Notes: generated by a model from the letters alone, not told the origin. A DNA stretch of 64,000 bases from an uncultured Bacteroidota bacterium (GCA_903824665.1 CAIJXT010000019.1:165472-229471), one strand, 5' to 3'; numbered from the stretch's first letter, positions 35,150-44,856 are shown. Made by a program: numbers and translations.

Positions 35150-35157
35150 CAAAGGTA
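35150..35157 (-). promoter_or_regulatory. -7 promoter element of the alpha operon
   Basis: TACCTTTG on the minus strand, 17 bp before the infA ATG. It shows that this operon has its own promoter. Confidence 0.6.
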
Positions 35158-35340
35158 GTAAAAACATTTTATTTAATTGAAAAATTTTCTCCGGAAAATA
35201 AAAAATACAGTAGCGGATATCAGAAACAGCATTTTTCTATGGCATATCTGTATCGCAAAAAAACACTACGTACCCCGGTTAACTGTACCCAAATCCCGCT
35301 TTTAACGCACTTTCTGAAGTAAAATGCCCCTCTTCTTTGC

Positions 35341-35348
35341 TACATTTG
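35341..35348 (+). promoter_or_regulatory. -7 promoter element
   Basis: TACATTTG, 12 bp before ATG 35361, supporting that start over the TTG at 35337. Confidence 0.5.
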
Positions 35349-35360
35349 CTTTACCAAATA

Positions 35361-35954
35361 ATGGCAGCATATGATGCCCGCTTCTTAGTATTTATGCACG
35401 AACTCGAACCATTTTACAACTGGAGACATCTGTACAGCGCAGAAGAAGACGAATTTTCACCATTCTTCGGTGTTGAGCACAGTGAATTCGAATATTCGAA
35501 CACCGTCTACAACTATTACATACACCCTCAGTGGGATGAATTCGGATCGCGCACACTCTATCTTAAAGTATTGTTTGCAGATTACGAACTTGGCTTTGCA
35601 ATACTGGAAATGATAGGCGAATGGAATGATGCTGTTGAAAATGACATCATGCAGCTGAAGCGCTCGGTGGTAGACCTGATGGTAGCCAAGGGGATTGTCA
35701 AATTTATGCTCATCACAGAAAACGTGCTCAATTTCCATAGCAGTGACAGAGATTACTATGAAGAATGGTCTGAAGATATAAAGGACGATGGAGGCTGGAT
35801 AGCTGCAATCAACATGCCTGAAGCAACCCAGTACGACTTCCGGAAATCACATATAGACCACTACATTTCGTTGATAGACAGCCCGAATTGGCGAACATTT
35901 CAGCCGGGACACTTTTTCCAGGCAATTGATAATCAGATGCTACGGTTAAGATGA
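35361..35954 (+). CDS. Conserved hypothetical protein, 197 aa
   Basis: A soluble acidic protein with many aromatic residues (MAAYDARFLVFMHELEPFYNWRHL; YNYYIHPQWDEFGSRTLYLKVLFADYELGFAILEMIGEW; DDGGWIAAINMPEATQYDF). I recognise no domain. There is no signal peptide. It is divergent from the alpha operon, 230 bp apart, and convergent with the small basic gene downstream. The promoter box upstream supports ATG 35361. Confidence 0.8.
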   Translation: MAAYDARFLVFMHELEPFYNWRHLYSAEEDEFSPFFGVEHSEFEYSNTVYNYYIHPQWDEFGSRTLYLKVLFADYELGFAILEMIGEWNDAVENDIMQLKRSVVDLMVAKGIVKFMLITENVLNFHSSDRDYYEEWSEDIKDDGGWIAAINMPEATQYDFRKSHIDHYISLIDSPNWRTFQPGHFFQAIDNQMLRLR

Positions 35955-35970
35955 TCTGACTAATCAACAA

Positions 35971-36147
35971 CTACATACCAGACAGTTTCCTCATCAGGTT
36001 TACTCCACCCTTCTTGTTTGAAGTGGTCATTGCTTTCGACGCTTTCTGTGCTTTTTTGCTTTGCGGCTGGTTACCAAATACTATTTGTTTGGCCGGTAGT
36101 TTTGAAGGTCCTGCTTTTTTAGCAGCACTGTTTTTCGAATTTTCCAT
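35971..36147 (-). CDS. Small basic protein, 58 aa
   Basis: 58 aa with 12 Lys and 1 Arg and only one Glu, otherwise Ala, Ser, Gln and Asn rich: MENSKNSAAKKAGPSKLPAK, then QIVFGNQPQSKKAQKASKAM and a tail KKGGVNLMRKLSGM. Likely disordered and nucleic-acid or ribosome binding, but no family is recognised. ATG 36147 is used; a promoter-like pair lies directly before it. Confidence 0.65.
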   Translation of the reverse strand: MENSKNSAAKKAGPSKLPAKQIVFGNQPQSKKAQKASKAMTTSNKKGGVNLMRKLSGM

Positions 36148-36150
36148 ATC

Positions 36151-36180
36151 GCAAGGTACGTAAAATCGCAAATATTGCAA
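36151..36180 (-). promoter_or_regulatory. Probable promoter of the basic-protein gene
   Basis: On the minus strand, TTG (36178-36180) and, after 19 bp, TACCTTGC (one base off TAnnTTTG), 3 bp before ATG 36147. Spacing is ideal; the -7 has one mismatch. Confidence 0.45.
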
Positions 36181-36346
36181 TGGCCGATAACCAAAAGTTG
36201 TGAAAACCCGAGTCTATATGAATTCTTATTGATTTGTTATTGAAATTATTAATACATAGTTTATATACCAGTTTGCCTGAAAATTATGTAATATTGTGCA
36301 CCTATATATCGTCCGTCATAAATTATGAAAACACTAAACTAATACT

Positions 36347-38260
36347 ATGTCTTTTACAGTACGTATTCTGCCAAGGTGGTTAGTATTTCTGCTGGATCTG
36401 TTTCTTGTATGCTTTTGCCTGTTCCTGTCCCGGATGCTGAAATTTAATTTCAACTGGGATAATCTGGGTGTTGGGCTAAAGTTTATGATGAGCGTAGTGC
36501 TGGTACTCAATGCAATACTCTTTTACGTATTTAAAAGCTATGCAGGAATAGTCAGGTACACCAATCTGGAGGACACCTCCCGGCTTGTGATGGTGAACGC
36601 AATAGCTGCTTTCTTCTATCTCGTACTCAACATCTTTGTGCTCAAATCGGGCAACTACTTTACACTGCAGATCGTTGCTATCAACTTCTTCATTACCAGT
36701 TTTGTAATCATTTCCTACAGACTGGCAGTTCGGTACTGTTTCAATTTTTACAAATCCCTTTCTTACGGCGGCGTAAAGGTGCAGAAAAAGAAGGTAGTCG
36801 TATACGATACATCGGCCGACGGACTGCACATCAAAAAAGTAATGAACAGCCTGCCCGACGGCGACATGCAGGTGGTAGCGTTTCTGGACGACTCATTCAG
36901 CACTGCGGGAAAGCTACTGGAAGGTATCCCGATATTTGGCACACATGAGAGCAGCCTGGCAAAACTCAGCGCTGAAGGTGTGGAAATACTGATACTTGCC
37001 AACAAGCAGATGGAAACCGGTAAGCTGAACGAGCTGGTGGACAACTGCCTGACTCACGGCATAAAGATACAGCAAGTACCAGCGATGCGCGACTGGCTGA
37101 ATGGCAAGCTGGACACCCAGCAATTGCAGAACATCAATATTGAGGATCTGCTGGAGCGGGAAGTGATAAAAATTCACAATGAAGCTATATACAGCGAACT
37201 AAAGGGTAAAAAAATACTGGTTACAGGTGCGGCAGGCTCTATAGGTAGTGAGTTGGTGAGGCAGCTGCTGAACTACAGGCCGTCTGTGGTGATTATGTGT
37301 GACAAAGCAGAAACACCGATGCACGAATTTCTGCTGGAGATCACGGAGAAGCACAAGAACGCGAATATCATCCCCTACCTTGGTGACATATGCGACAAAC
37401 AGCGCATGGAGCACCTGTTTGAGGTTTACAACCCGCAGATCGTGTTTCATGCTGCGGCATATAAACATGTGCCGCTAATGGAAGACAATCCGTCGATAGC
37501 GGTACTCAACAATGTGCTGGGAACTAAAACTCTGGCCGAACTTGCTGCAGCAAACGGGGTGGAGAAGTTTGTAATGGTTTCGACCGACAAGGCGGTAAAC
37601 CCAACAAACGTTATGGGTGCGTCAAAACGTATTGCAGAAATATTCACCCAGAGTTTCTTCAGGCATATCTCTGATGGCGATGGTGGCGACAATACGAATG
37701 TCACCAAGTTTGTGACAACCCGTTTTGGCAATGTACTGGGGTCGAACGGCTCTGTGATACCAAGGTTCAAGAAACAAATAGAAAAAGGCGGCCCTATTAC
37801 CGTAACGCATCCTGAGATAACCCGCTATTTTATGACTATACCGGAAGCCTGCTTGCTGGTAATAGAAGCGGGTGTAATGGGACAGGGTGGCGAAATATTC
37901 GTTTTCGATATGGGCAAGCCGATCAAAATAGCTGACCTGGCCCGCAAAGTGATCAAACTATCGGGCAAAGAACCCGACAGAGATATACAAATCGTGTACA
38001 CTGGCCTGAGGCCGGGAGAAAAACTATTTGAGGAACTGCTGAGCAGCGCAGAAAACTCGAAGCCCACCTACCACGAAAAGATTCTTATAGCGGATGTACG
38101 CCAATATGATTTTGCGGTGGTAGAAAAAAAGATGAACAAACTGATCAACAGCGCCCGCCAGCACTATACACTGGAAACCGTATCTCTGATGAAAGATCTT
38201 GTTCCTGAGTTTGTAAGCAACAACTCGATCTACGAAAAAGTAAATGTGAAGCAAAAGTGA
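36347..38260 (+). CDS. Membrane-bound nucleoside-diphosphate-sugar 4,6-dehydratase (CapD/WbpM family)
   Basis: 637 aa. Four N-terminal membrane helices (from FLLDLFLVCFCLFLSRMLKF), then a Rossmann-like regulatory domain (~145-270), and a C-terminal short-chain dehydrogenase domain. That domain has the NAD motif VTGAAGSIGSELVRQLL (~residue 290), the active-site pattern VSTDKAVNPTNVMGASKR (~412-429, Met where ordinary SDRs have Tyr) and TTRFGNVLGSNGSVIPRFKKQI. Members make UDP-4-keto-6-deoxy-GlcNAc for capsule, O-antigen or glycoprotein sugars. It may feed the nearby polymerase-like protein and glycosyltransferase at 42-44.5 kb. Confidence 0.93.
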   Translation: MSFTVRILPRWLVFLLDLFLVCFCLFLSRMLKFNFNWDNLGVGLKFMMSVVLVLNAILFYVFKSYAGIVRYTNLEDTSRLVMVNAIAAFFYLVLNIFVLKSGNYFTLQIVAINFFITSFVIISYRLAVRYCFNFYKSLSYGGVKVQKKKVVVYDTSADGLHIKKVMNSLPDGDMQVVAFLDDSFSTAGKLLEGIPIFGTHESSLAKLSAEGVEILILANKQMETGKLNELVDNCLTHGIKIQQVPAMRDWLNGKLDTQQLQNINIEDLLEREVIKIHNEAIYSELKGKKILVTGAAGSIGSELVRQLLNYRPSVVIMCDKAETPMHEFLLEITEKHKNANIIPYLGDICDKQRMEHLFEVYNPQIVFHAAAYKHVPLMEDNPSIAVLNNVLGTKTLAELAAANGVEKFVMVSTDKAVNPTNVMGASKRIAEIFTQSFFRHISDGDGGDNTNVTKFVTTRFGNVLGSNGSVIPRFKKQIEKGGPITVTHPEITRYFMTIPEACLLVIEAGVMGQGGEIFVFDMGKPIKIADLARKVIKLSGKEPDRDIQIVYTGLRPGEKLFEELLSSAENSKPTYHEKILIADVRQYDFAVVEKKMNKLINSARQHYTLETVSLMKDLVPEFVSNNSIYEKVNVKQK

Positions 38261-38453
38261 TACCACTTTGCAGGTCCTGTTTTGTAGGGAAATGGAACTG
38301 AGACTGTCTGCTACCTATTTCTGTTTTTTTCGCCAAATCCGGCACGGTTTTATCCAATGGTCACCACTATTATTCGCGTTAACTGTTCAGACAGGGAATA
38401 ATAGCCCTAATTTCATACCAATATTCCATATATCTTAGTTCAGACAAAAAAGT

Positions 38454-38461
38454 TACTTTTG
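38454..38461 (+). promoter_or_regulatory. -7 promoter element of smc
   Basis: TACTTTTG, 22 bp before the TTG start at 38484. Confidence 0.45.
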
Positions 38462-38483
38462 TTTCCCTCATAAATTTTTTGCT

Positions 38484-41400
38484 TTGAAGTTAAAATCGCT
38501 CGAAATAAAAGGTTTTAAGTCTTTTGCAGACAAAACCCATATCATACTCGACAACCCGATAACCGGGATCGTGGGGCCAAACGGCTGTGGCAAATCGAAT
38601 ATTGTTGACGCGATACGATGGGTGATCGGCGAACACAAAATAAAGGCACTTCGCTCTGACAACCTTGAAGACCTTATATTCAACGGTTCACGCACGCGAA
38701 GCGCATCGGGCATGGCAGAAGTATCACTGACATTTGAGAACACACGCAACCTGCTCCCGACAGAGTTTACGACAGTAACGATCACCAGAAAATTTTATAA
38801 GAATGGCGAAAGCGAATATCGCCTGAACGATGTATCATGCCGTCTGAAAGACATACACAATCTATTTCTGGATACTGGTGTGAGCAATGACTCGTATGCC
38901 ATAATAGAGCTGGGAATGGTAGATGATATCATTAAAGATAAAGAGGGATCGAGAAGAAGAATGCTGGAGCAGGCGGCCGGCATATCTATATACAAGACAC
39001 GCAAAAAAGAAGCCAAGCAAAAGCTCGAAGCAACGGAGCAGGACATATCGAGAATAGAGGACCTGTTGTTTGAAATTGGCAACAATCTGCGTACGCTCGA
39101 AAGTCAGGCAAAAAAAGCAGAGCGCTACTTCGCAGTAAAGAGCGAATACCGGGAAGTGAGTATAGAGTTGGCCAAGGCATCGCTGGAACAGTTTAACGAG
39201 CAATATAAAACTCTCAATGAGCAGCATGATGCTGAAACAGACCGGAGATCGCAACTGGAAGCTATTGTGGCCACCGAAGAGGCGTCTGTGGAGCAACAGA
39301 AAGTAAAGCTGATAGAAAAGGAACAGGAACTGAACGGACTGCAAAAACGATTTAATGAACTGGTGAACCGCGTGCGGCAACTGGAAAGTGATAAAAAACT
39401 GGCTGCGCAAAAACTGGAGCACCTGCAGGAAAGAAATAAGAACCTGCAGGAGTTTCTGGCAGGAGCCGGTGGGCAATCTGCAAAACTTGAAGAGTCGATA
39501 GCCTACTCTGACAAACAAATAAAAGAGGAAACAGCCGGGCTGGAAAAAATAAAAGCAGAACTGGATACCCTTCGGGCTGCTGTAGATGAAAAAAGAAAAA
39601 CATTTGATGAAAAAAAGCTGGCATTGGAGCAAATGCGCAATGATTACCAGCAAAGGCAAAGAGGACAGTTTGATGCAGAGAAAAAAGTTGCTATCGCAGA
39701 CACGTCTGTGATGAATCTGCAGCGCAGCCTGCAACAGGTGCAAACAGAGATGGCACAACGGAGTGCCCAAGTGACCCAACTGACAGCCGAAAAAACGGAG
39801 ACCGAGGAAAAACTGGAAGACAGGCAGCAAGAACTGCAGGACCTGATCGCTAAGCACGAAGAAGTAAAATCGAAAATACTGCAGAGCCAGGAACAGATGG
39901 AAAGCCTGCGTGCGAAGCTGGTAGAAGAGAACCGCAAGCTGGATAGCAGGCGAAATGAGCATGACCTGCTGAAATCGCTTGTGGAAAGCCTTGAAGGATA
40001 TCCGGACAGTATCAAGTTTCTGAAGAAAAATAAAGAATGGGACAATACAGCACCGTTGCTGAGTGATGTATTTGTGGTGAAAAACGAATACCGTACGGCA
40101 CTGGAAAACGTGCTGGACAGCTACCTGAATTACTACATTGTAGCCAATCCGCTGGAAGCGGCAAAAGCGGTGAGTCTGCTGGAGCACAATAAGAAAGGAA
40201 AAGCCAACTTCTTTATCACCGACTATCTGGGTGAATACAGCCATAACCCGTCGGACGCGCCATCTGGTGCCATTCCTGCGCTGGATGTAGTGACCGTGGA
40301 CGAACAATATGCAGGCCTTGCGAAGCGCCTGCTGGGACATGTATATATTACTGAAGAGGGCACAGACATATCTGGTATAGTATTGCAGAACGGCAATGTG
40401 CTGGTAAGCAAGACCGGTAAAATGATACGTGGCAAGTACACTCTGGGTGGAGGATCTATCGGCCTGTTTGAAGGCAACAAAATAGGCCGTGCCAAAAATC
40501 TGGAACGCCTTGCAAAAGAAATTCAGGAATTGACTGCAACAACAGCAGAACTGAAACAATTTGTGGCCGATACCCAAACACTGATCACCGGCTTTAACAT
40601 GGAGCTGAACGATAAAGCCATAGAGCAGGCCAGACGCGATGTAAACACACTGCAGAATCATGTAGTGAACGTGGGGCACCGGATTGAGAACTTTGAGCAC
40701 CTGAACCAGACCGGAGAAAAAAGAACCGCAGAGATACAGGATCAACTGGATGCCACACACGAAAATATACAGGATACCCGCGACGCACTGGAGGCAATCA
40801 CCACCGAATTGCAGGGCTTGCTGGAAAAAATAAAAGATGCCGAGGCTGAGTTCAGAATGGTTGAAACTGCTTTTAATGAGGTGACGCAGCAATACAACAA
40901 TCAGAACCTGGTAGTGACACGGCAGCAAAGCAAACTGGAAAACCTGCGTCAGGAACTGGCCTACCGTAACAATCAGCTGAATGACCTCAGAAACCAGATA
41001 ACCAGCAATACTGAGCAACTGGCATTTGTAACCACCCAACTGGAAGAAACAGGCAAGATATTGCACAGCGGAGATCATGAACTGTATGAGCTGCTGAGCA
41101 AAAAAGAGCAGGAAGAAAAAGACCTCAATGAAAAAGACCGTGCATACTATGAAATGCGCAATAATATAACCGCACAGGAAAGCGGCCTGAACCAGAAACG
41201 ACGCGAAAAAGAACATGCAGAAACACTGCTCAGCGGTATAAAAGACAAACTGGGCACGATGAAACTGCAGGTAGCCGGCATGAGCGAACGCCTGACTATT
41301 GAATTCAAGGTGAGGCTTGATGACATACTGGATCAGCCGAGAACAGGCACGATGAGTGTGGACGACCTTAATGCAGATGCCGAGAAAATGAAGAAACGGC

Positions 41401-42014
41401 TGGATAACATGGGGGAGATCAATCCGACTGCTATTGAAGCCTATACAGAAATGAAAGTGCGCAACGACTTTATTGTAGAACAGCGCGACGACCTGGTGAA
41501 TGCCAAGGATTCGCTGTTGTCGACGATAGAAGAAGTAGAAAATACTGCGAATGCAAAATTCAGGGAGACCTTTGATGCTGTACGCGAAAATTTCGTTCAG
41601 GTTTTCAAGGCATTGTTTACGGCAGAGGACAATTGTGACCTACGGCTTACCGACCCCGATAACATTGCAGATAGTAATATAGAAATATATGCGCAGCCAA
41701 AAGGCAAGAAGCCGAGCACGCTGACACAGCTATCGGGAGGAGAAAAAACGCTGACGTCTACTGCGTTTCTTTTTGCCATTTACCTGATCAAGCCCGCACC
41801 ATTCTGTATTCTGGATGAGGTGGACGCCCCGCTGGATGATGCAAATGTTGGTAAGTTCACCCAAATGATACGCAAGTTTTCAGACAACTCGCAATTCATC
41901 ATTGTGACCCATAACAAACAAACTATGGCTGCAGTAGATGTGATATATGGTGTAACCATGCAGGAACCTGGTGTAAGCAAGCTGGTACCTGTAGACTTCA
42001 GGAGCCTGAATTAG
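38484..42014 (+). CDS. smc: Chromosome segregation protein SMC
   Basis: 1176-aa SMC ATPase. N-terminal MKLKSLEIKGFKSFADKTHI, Walker A GPNGCGKSN (~31-39); two long coiled-coil arms (about 165-500 and 670-1000) around the hinge (about 515-660, FLKKNKEWDNTAPLLSDVFVV to GKMIRGKYTLGGG); C-terminal signature LSGGEKTLTSTAFLFAI (~1082) and Walker B CILDEVDAPLDDANV. SMC condenses and separates chromosomes with ScpA and ScpB, which are not here. The start is TTG 38484; no in-frame ATG gives the conserved N-terminus. Confidence 0.96.
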   Translation: MKLKSLEIKGFKSFADKTHIILDNPITGIVGPNGCGKSNIVDAIRWVIGEHKIKALRSDNLEDLIFNGSRTRSASGMAEVSLTFENTRNLLPTEFTTVTITRKFYKNGESEYRLNDVSCRLKDIHNLFLDTGVSNDSYAIIELGMVDDIIKDKEGSRRRMLEQAAGISIYKTRKKEAKQKLEATEQDISRIEDLLFEIGNNLRTLESQAKKAERYFAVKSEYREVSIELAKASLEQFNEQYKTLNEQHDAETDRRSQLEAIVATEEASVEQQKVKLIEKEQELNGLQKRFNELVNRVRQLESDKKLAAQKLEHLQERNKNLQEFLAGAGGQSAKLEESIAYSDKQIKEETAGLEKIKAELDTLRAAVDEKRKTFDEKKLALEQMRNDYQQRQRGQFDAEKKVAIADTSVMNLQRSLQQVQTEMAQRSAQVTQLTAEKTETEEKLEDRQQELQDLIAKHEEVKSKILQSQEQMESLRAKLVEENRKLDSRRNEHDLLKSLVESLEGYPDSIKFLKKNKEWDNTAPLLSDVFVVKNEYRTALENVLDSYLNYYIVANPLEAAKAVSLLEHNKKGKANFFITDYLGEYSHNPSDAPSGAIPALDVVTVDEQYAGLAKRLLGHVYITEEGTDISGIVLQNGNVLVSKTGKMIRGKYTLGGGSIGLFEGNKIGRAKNLERLAKEIQELTATTAELKQFVADTQTLITGFNMELNDKAIEQARRDVNTLQNHVVNVGHRIENFEHLNQTGEKRTAEIQDQLDATHENIQDTRDALEAITTELQGLLEKIKDAEAEFRMVETAFNEVTQQYNNQNLVVTRQQSKLENLRQELAYRNNQLNDLRNQITSNTEQLAFVTTQLEETGKILHSGDHELYELLSKKEQEEKDLNEKDRAYYEMRNNITAQESGLNQKRREKEHAETLLSGIKDKLGTMKLQVAGMSERLTIEFKVRLDDILDQPRTGTMSVDDLNADAEKMKKRLDNMGEINPTAIEAYTEMKVRNDFIVEQRDDLVNAKDSLLSTIEEVENTANAKFRETFDAVRENFVQVFKALFTAEDNCDLRLTDPDNIADSNIEIYAQPKGKKPSTLTQLSGGEKTLTSTAFLFAIYLIKPAPFCILDEVDAPLDDANVGKFTQMIRKFSDNSQFIIVTHNKQTMAAVDVIYGVTMQEPGVSKLVPVDFRSLN

Positions 42015-42092
42015 TCGAGCGGATCAACTTTTGAAAGCCAACGCGACTGGCCGGAAGTCCAAAAATTATCAGTGGAACTGGGGAATATTGAG

Positions 42093-42100
42093 TAAATTTG
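42093..42100 (+). promoter_or_regulatory. -7 promoter element of the polymerase-like gene
   Basis: TAAATTTG, 83 bp before GTG 42184. An AAAGGG sequence just upstream of the start could serve as a ribosome binding site. Confidence 0.4.
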
Positions 42101-42183
42101 GCCTCCGTCGGATGAGTGTTTCCGGCATATCAATTCATATTTTCAGATCAGTTTTATAGAGATCATATCCTAAAGGGTAAATT

Positions 42184-43566
42184 GTGGGGATACACGTTTT
42201 CTTCATGTTTTTGTATCTGAGCCTCGCCAACACATTGGACGCGGTTTTGATTTGTTCGCTACTGATACTTCATTGTATTATAAAACTGGTAATTGACGTC
42301 ACCAGCAAACGCGGTCTGCACATTATGACCACGTTTTACTTTGGTGTGATCTTCGCTACGTTTGCTAATCTGCTCTTTATCAACAAGATATATACCTTCG
42401 GGCTCAGTGAATACTCGATGTATCGCTACATTGTAGTGCAGCATATAGATACCGGTATACTGATATGGGCCCTTGGCAATACATTCATATTTATAGGCTA
42501 CGAGCTATTTGCCAATAAGTCTTTTCCGTCGTTGATGGTAGAAGTAAAAAGCGAAAAAGCTATACGAAATCTGTTCGGGTTTATCCTGTTCTTCTCTTTC
42601 CTGAATGTGAGTGGTAACACGATCAACCTCAGTTTCATATCTGGTGGTGTGCAGAAAGTGATCGCGTTACTGAACGTGATGGGAATATTGTTCTTTGCTC
42701 GGCTGTGGGGCAGCGAAGACAATGCCAAGTACAGAAACTTTGCATTTATCCTTGCAGTGTTGCAGACATTAACGGCGCTTTTCAGTTCGTTCCTTCGCCT
42801 GGAGCTATTGACACCGACGATCGTGTTCTACGGAGGGTACTTCATTGGCAAGGGCAGTATCAAGTATGTGTTCACACCCAGAATTGTACCACCATTGATC
42901 ATAATGGTAATATTTTCGCTGTTCTTCAATACGCTGGCGGGTAACCGGTCGCACTTTATTGACACATTTACCGGGCAGAATGAGGTAGCTGCTGACAATA
43001 CAAGCTATGTAGACATGAGCGAAAAGGACAATGAACGTGGCGGATTGCTGGAACGAAGCTCGAACATAGCACAGATCACGAACGTGGTAGACCTGGTAGA
43101 ACGTAATGGCATTTATGGCGGGCAGGCCTCCGCACCACTGATTGCGGCATTCATTCCCAGGATATTGTGGCCCGACAAACCTCAGGTACAGTTGGGAGCT
43201 TGGTTTGCGCTGGAAATTGGTGCGGCATCGATCACGGCATCGGGCAGGGCAAACAACTCTGTGAACATGACGGTACACGGCGAGTTGTATCTCGATTTCG
43301 GGTGGCTTGGGATAGTATTAGGCGGGATCATGTTTGGCGGTCTGATAGCCGCTTTCTGGAACGCAGCGCAGTTTAACGAATCGGCATATAATGTTACGGG
43401 TGCGCTGTGGGGTGGATACCTGCTTTATTATGCCTTGTTTGGTGTGGGTTCAGATCTGCAGATCCTGGTATCACTTGTATCAACCTACCTCATGTTTATG
43501 ATCATTAAAAGCATTGCAAAGCCTTATGAAAATTCTATTGGTAGGACCACTGTGGCGAGGCAGTAA
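42184..43566 (+). CDS. Polysaccharide polymerase-like membrane protein (Wzy type)
   Basis: 460 aa with about ten membrane helices and a large loop with acidic and basic residues (NRSHFIDTFTGQNEVAADNTSYVDMSEKDNERGG then LERSSNIAQITNVVDLVERNGIYGG) before the last helices. Such a layout and the segment FIPRILWPDKPQ and SVNMTVHGELYLDFGWLGI match O-antigen/oligosaccharide repeat-unit polymerases. The call is by topology and loop pattern; sequence in this group is weakly conserved. The start is GTG with an in-frame stop just upstream. It overlaps the next gene by 41 bp. Confidence 0.7.
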   Translation: MGIHVFFMFLYLSLANTLDAVLICSLLILHCIIKLVIDVTSKRGLHIMTTFYFGVIFATFANLLFINKIYTFGLSEYSMYRYIVVQHIDTGILIWALGNTFIFIGYELFANKSFPSLMVEVKSEKAIRNLFGFILFFSFLNVSGNTINLSFISGGVQKVIALLNVMGILFFARLWGSEDNAKYRNFAFILAVLQTLTALFSSFLRLELLTPTIVFYGGYFIGKGSIKYVFTPRIVPPLIIMVIFSLFFNTLAGNRSHFIDTFTGQNEVAADNTSYVDMSEKDNERGGLLERSSNIAQITNVVDLVERNGIYGGQASAPLIAAFIPRILWPDKPQVQLGAWFALEIGAASITASGRANNSVNMTVHGELYLDFGWLGIVLGGIMFGGLIAAFWNAAQFNESAYNVTGALWGGYLLYYALFGVGSDLQILVSLVSTYLMFMIIKSIAKPYENSIGRTTVARQ

Positions 43567-44560
43567 TGCTGGTGGGTTGTTTCGTGCTCTGTCCAGAGCC
43601 GGATGTCTTATAGAAGTGATTGATGAGTTTTATTTCATCAGTCTGAAAACGCGCAAAAAATCAACAAAAATTCTGGAGCGCCTTTTGCGACCACTGCAGG
43701 AGGAGGAATTCAACAATGCCATAAAAGGTACGATAACCACTTTTCGTCCTGATTTTCTATTTGTGTACAAGGGCGCCTTTGTACAGCCTGCTACATTGGC
43801 CTATGCGCGGGCCAATGGCTGTAAACTCATTTTGTTTTACCCCGACGTAAGCACTACTGCTCACGGCCCTAACATACCGGCATGCATACCTCAATATGAC
43901 TTGATATTCACTACAAAAACATTCGGCATCACAGACATGCAACAGCAATACGGAGTGCAAAAAGCCGTATTCATCCCGCATGGCTTTGACCCCGAAATAC
44001 ACCGGCCGCTGCCAATTGGCGACAAAGAACGTACTGTGTTTGGCTGTGATGCATCTTTCATTGGCACGTGGTCTCCGAAAAAGGAAAAATGGCTGGCGCA
44101 CCTGGTTGGAAAACTGCCACAAATGGACCTGAAAATATGGGGTGATCAGTGGCACAAAGCGTCGGATCCGATATTGAAAAAAGCCATTCAGGGCAAGTCG
44201 ATACTGGGAGATCTCTATGCAATTGCAATACAATGTTCATTGATCAATCTGGGTATATTGTCTGAGCAGGTTACCGGCTCGTCTTCGGGAGATTTGATCA
44301 CCTCCAGAACGTTTCACATACCCGGTTCATCGGGCTTTATGCTACACGAGCGAAACGAAGAGTCTGTGCTCTACTTTAATGAAAATACGGAAGCGGCATT
44401 TTTTGAAGGGCCGGAGGAGATGGCAGAAAAAGTAAAAAGCCTGCTTGGCGATAACGCATTGCGGAATACCATCAGGCTTGGCGGTTATGAACGTGCACTT
44501 AGAGACCATAGTCTGGATGCCCGTGCTGCGACCGTGCTGGGGCATATGAAGGCGCTATGA
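43526..44560 (+). CDS. Glycosyltransferase, CgeB-like
   Basis: 344 aa. N-terminal MKILLVGPLWRGSNAGGLFRAL, then FRPDFLFVYKGAFVQPATL, YPDVSTTAHGP and IPQYDLIFTTKTFGITDMQQQYG, followed by FIPHGFDPEIHRP, SFIGTWSPKKEKWL and the C-terminal FHIPGSSGFMLHERNEESVLYF. This arrangement matches the CgeB / glycosyl transferase group 1-like (DUF3880 type) family that modifies surface or spore polysaccharide in other bacteria. It overlaps the polymerase-like gene by 41 bp and should be made from the same transcript. Confidence 0.82.
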   Translation: MKILLVGPLWRGSNAGGLFRALSRAGCLIEVIDEFYFISLKTRKKSTKILERLLRPLQEEEFNNAIKGTITTFRPDFLFVYKGAFVQPATLAYARANGCKLILFYPDVSTTAHGPNIPACIPQYDLIFTTKTFGITDMQQQYGVQKAVFIPHGFDPEIHRPLPIGDKERTVFGCDASFIGTWSPKKEKWLAHLVGKLPQMDLKIWGDQWHKASDPILKKAIQGKSILGDLYAIAIQCSLINLGILSEQVTGSSSGDLITSRTFHIPGSSGFMLHERNEESVLYFNENTEAAFFEGPEEMAEKVKSLLGDNALRNTIRLGGYERALRDHSLDARAATVLGHMKAL

Positions 44561-44598
44561 TAAGACCTACAGGTAAAGTTATACTGCCCTGCAGTGTA

Positions 44599-44856
44599 TT
44601 ATTTCGATTTATTCCACTTATGCTGTGAGTGTTTGTAGTTGAAACTGCCTACATAGTTGTCGGGGCACAACTGCCCGAGCGTCTTATTTCCTGTGCTTTC
44701 CAGATTTTTCTGAATCCTGATCGCCTTCCAAAGATCGTTGTAGTTGACCTCAGAACCATCCTGAAAATAACACTTCATGCTTCTTTCGAAGATCCCGAAC
44801 TTCATACCTCTATTGAGCTTGTCGACTATTTCACCGTATTTATCTTCCTGACCCAT
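44599..44856 (-). CDS. Hypothetical protein, 85 aa
   Basis: 85 aa, charged and Cys-containing (MGQEDKYGEIVDKLNRGMKF, CYFQDGSEVNYNDLWKAIRI, QKNLESTGNKTLGQLCPDNY), with no membrane segment. The open frame runs further upstream to 44973 with a GTG start and a Cys- and Phe-rich sequence, which looks less like a gene. ATG 44856 is preferred. No family recognised and its status as a gene is uncertain. Confidence 0.45.
   Translation of the reverse strand: MGQEDKYGEIVDKLNRGMKFGIFERSMKCYFQDGSEVNYNDLWKAIRIQKNLESTGNKTLGQLCPDNYVGSFNYKHSQHKWNKSK

Noticed and set aside
38862-41216. A 784-residue open frame on the minus strand
   Set aside because: It lies entirely inside smc on the opposite strand. Its Phe/Gln-rich sequence is the reverse reading of the coiled-coil codons, with no domain.
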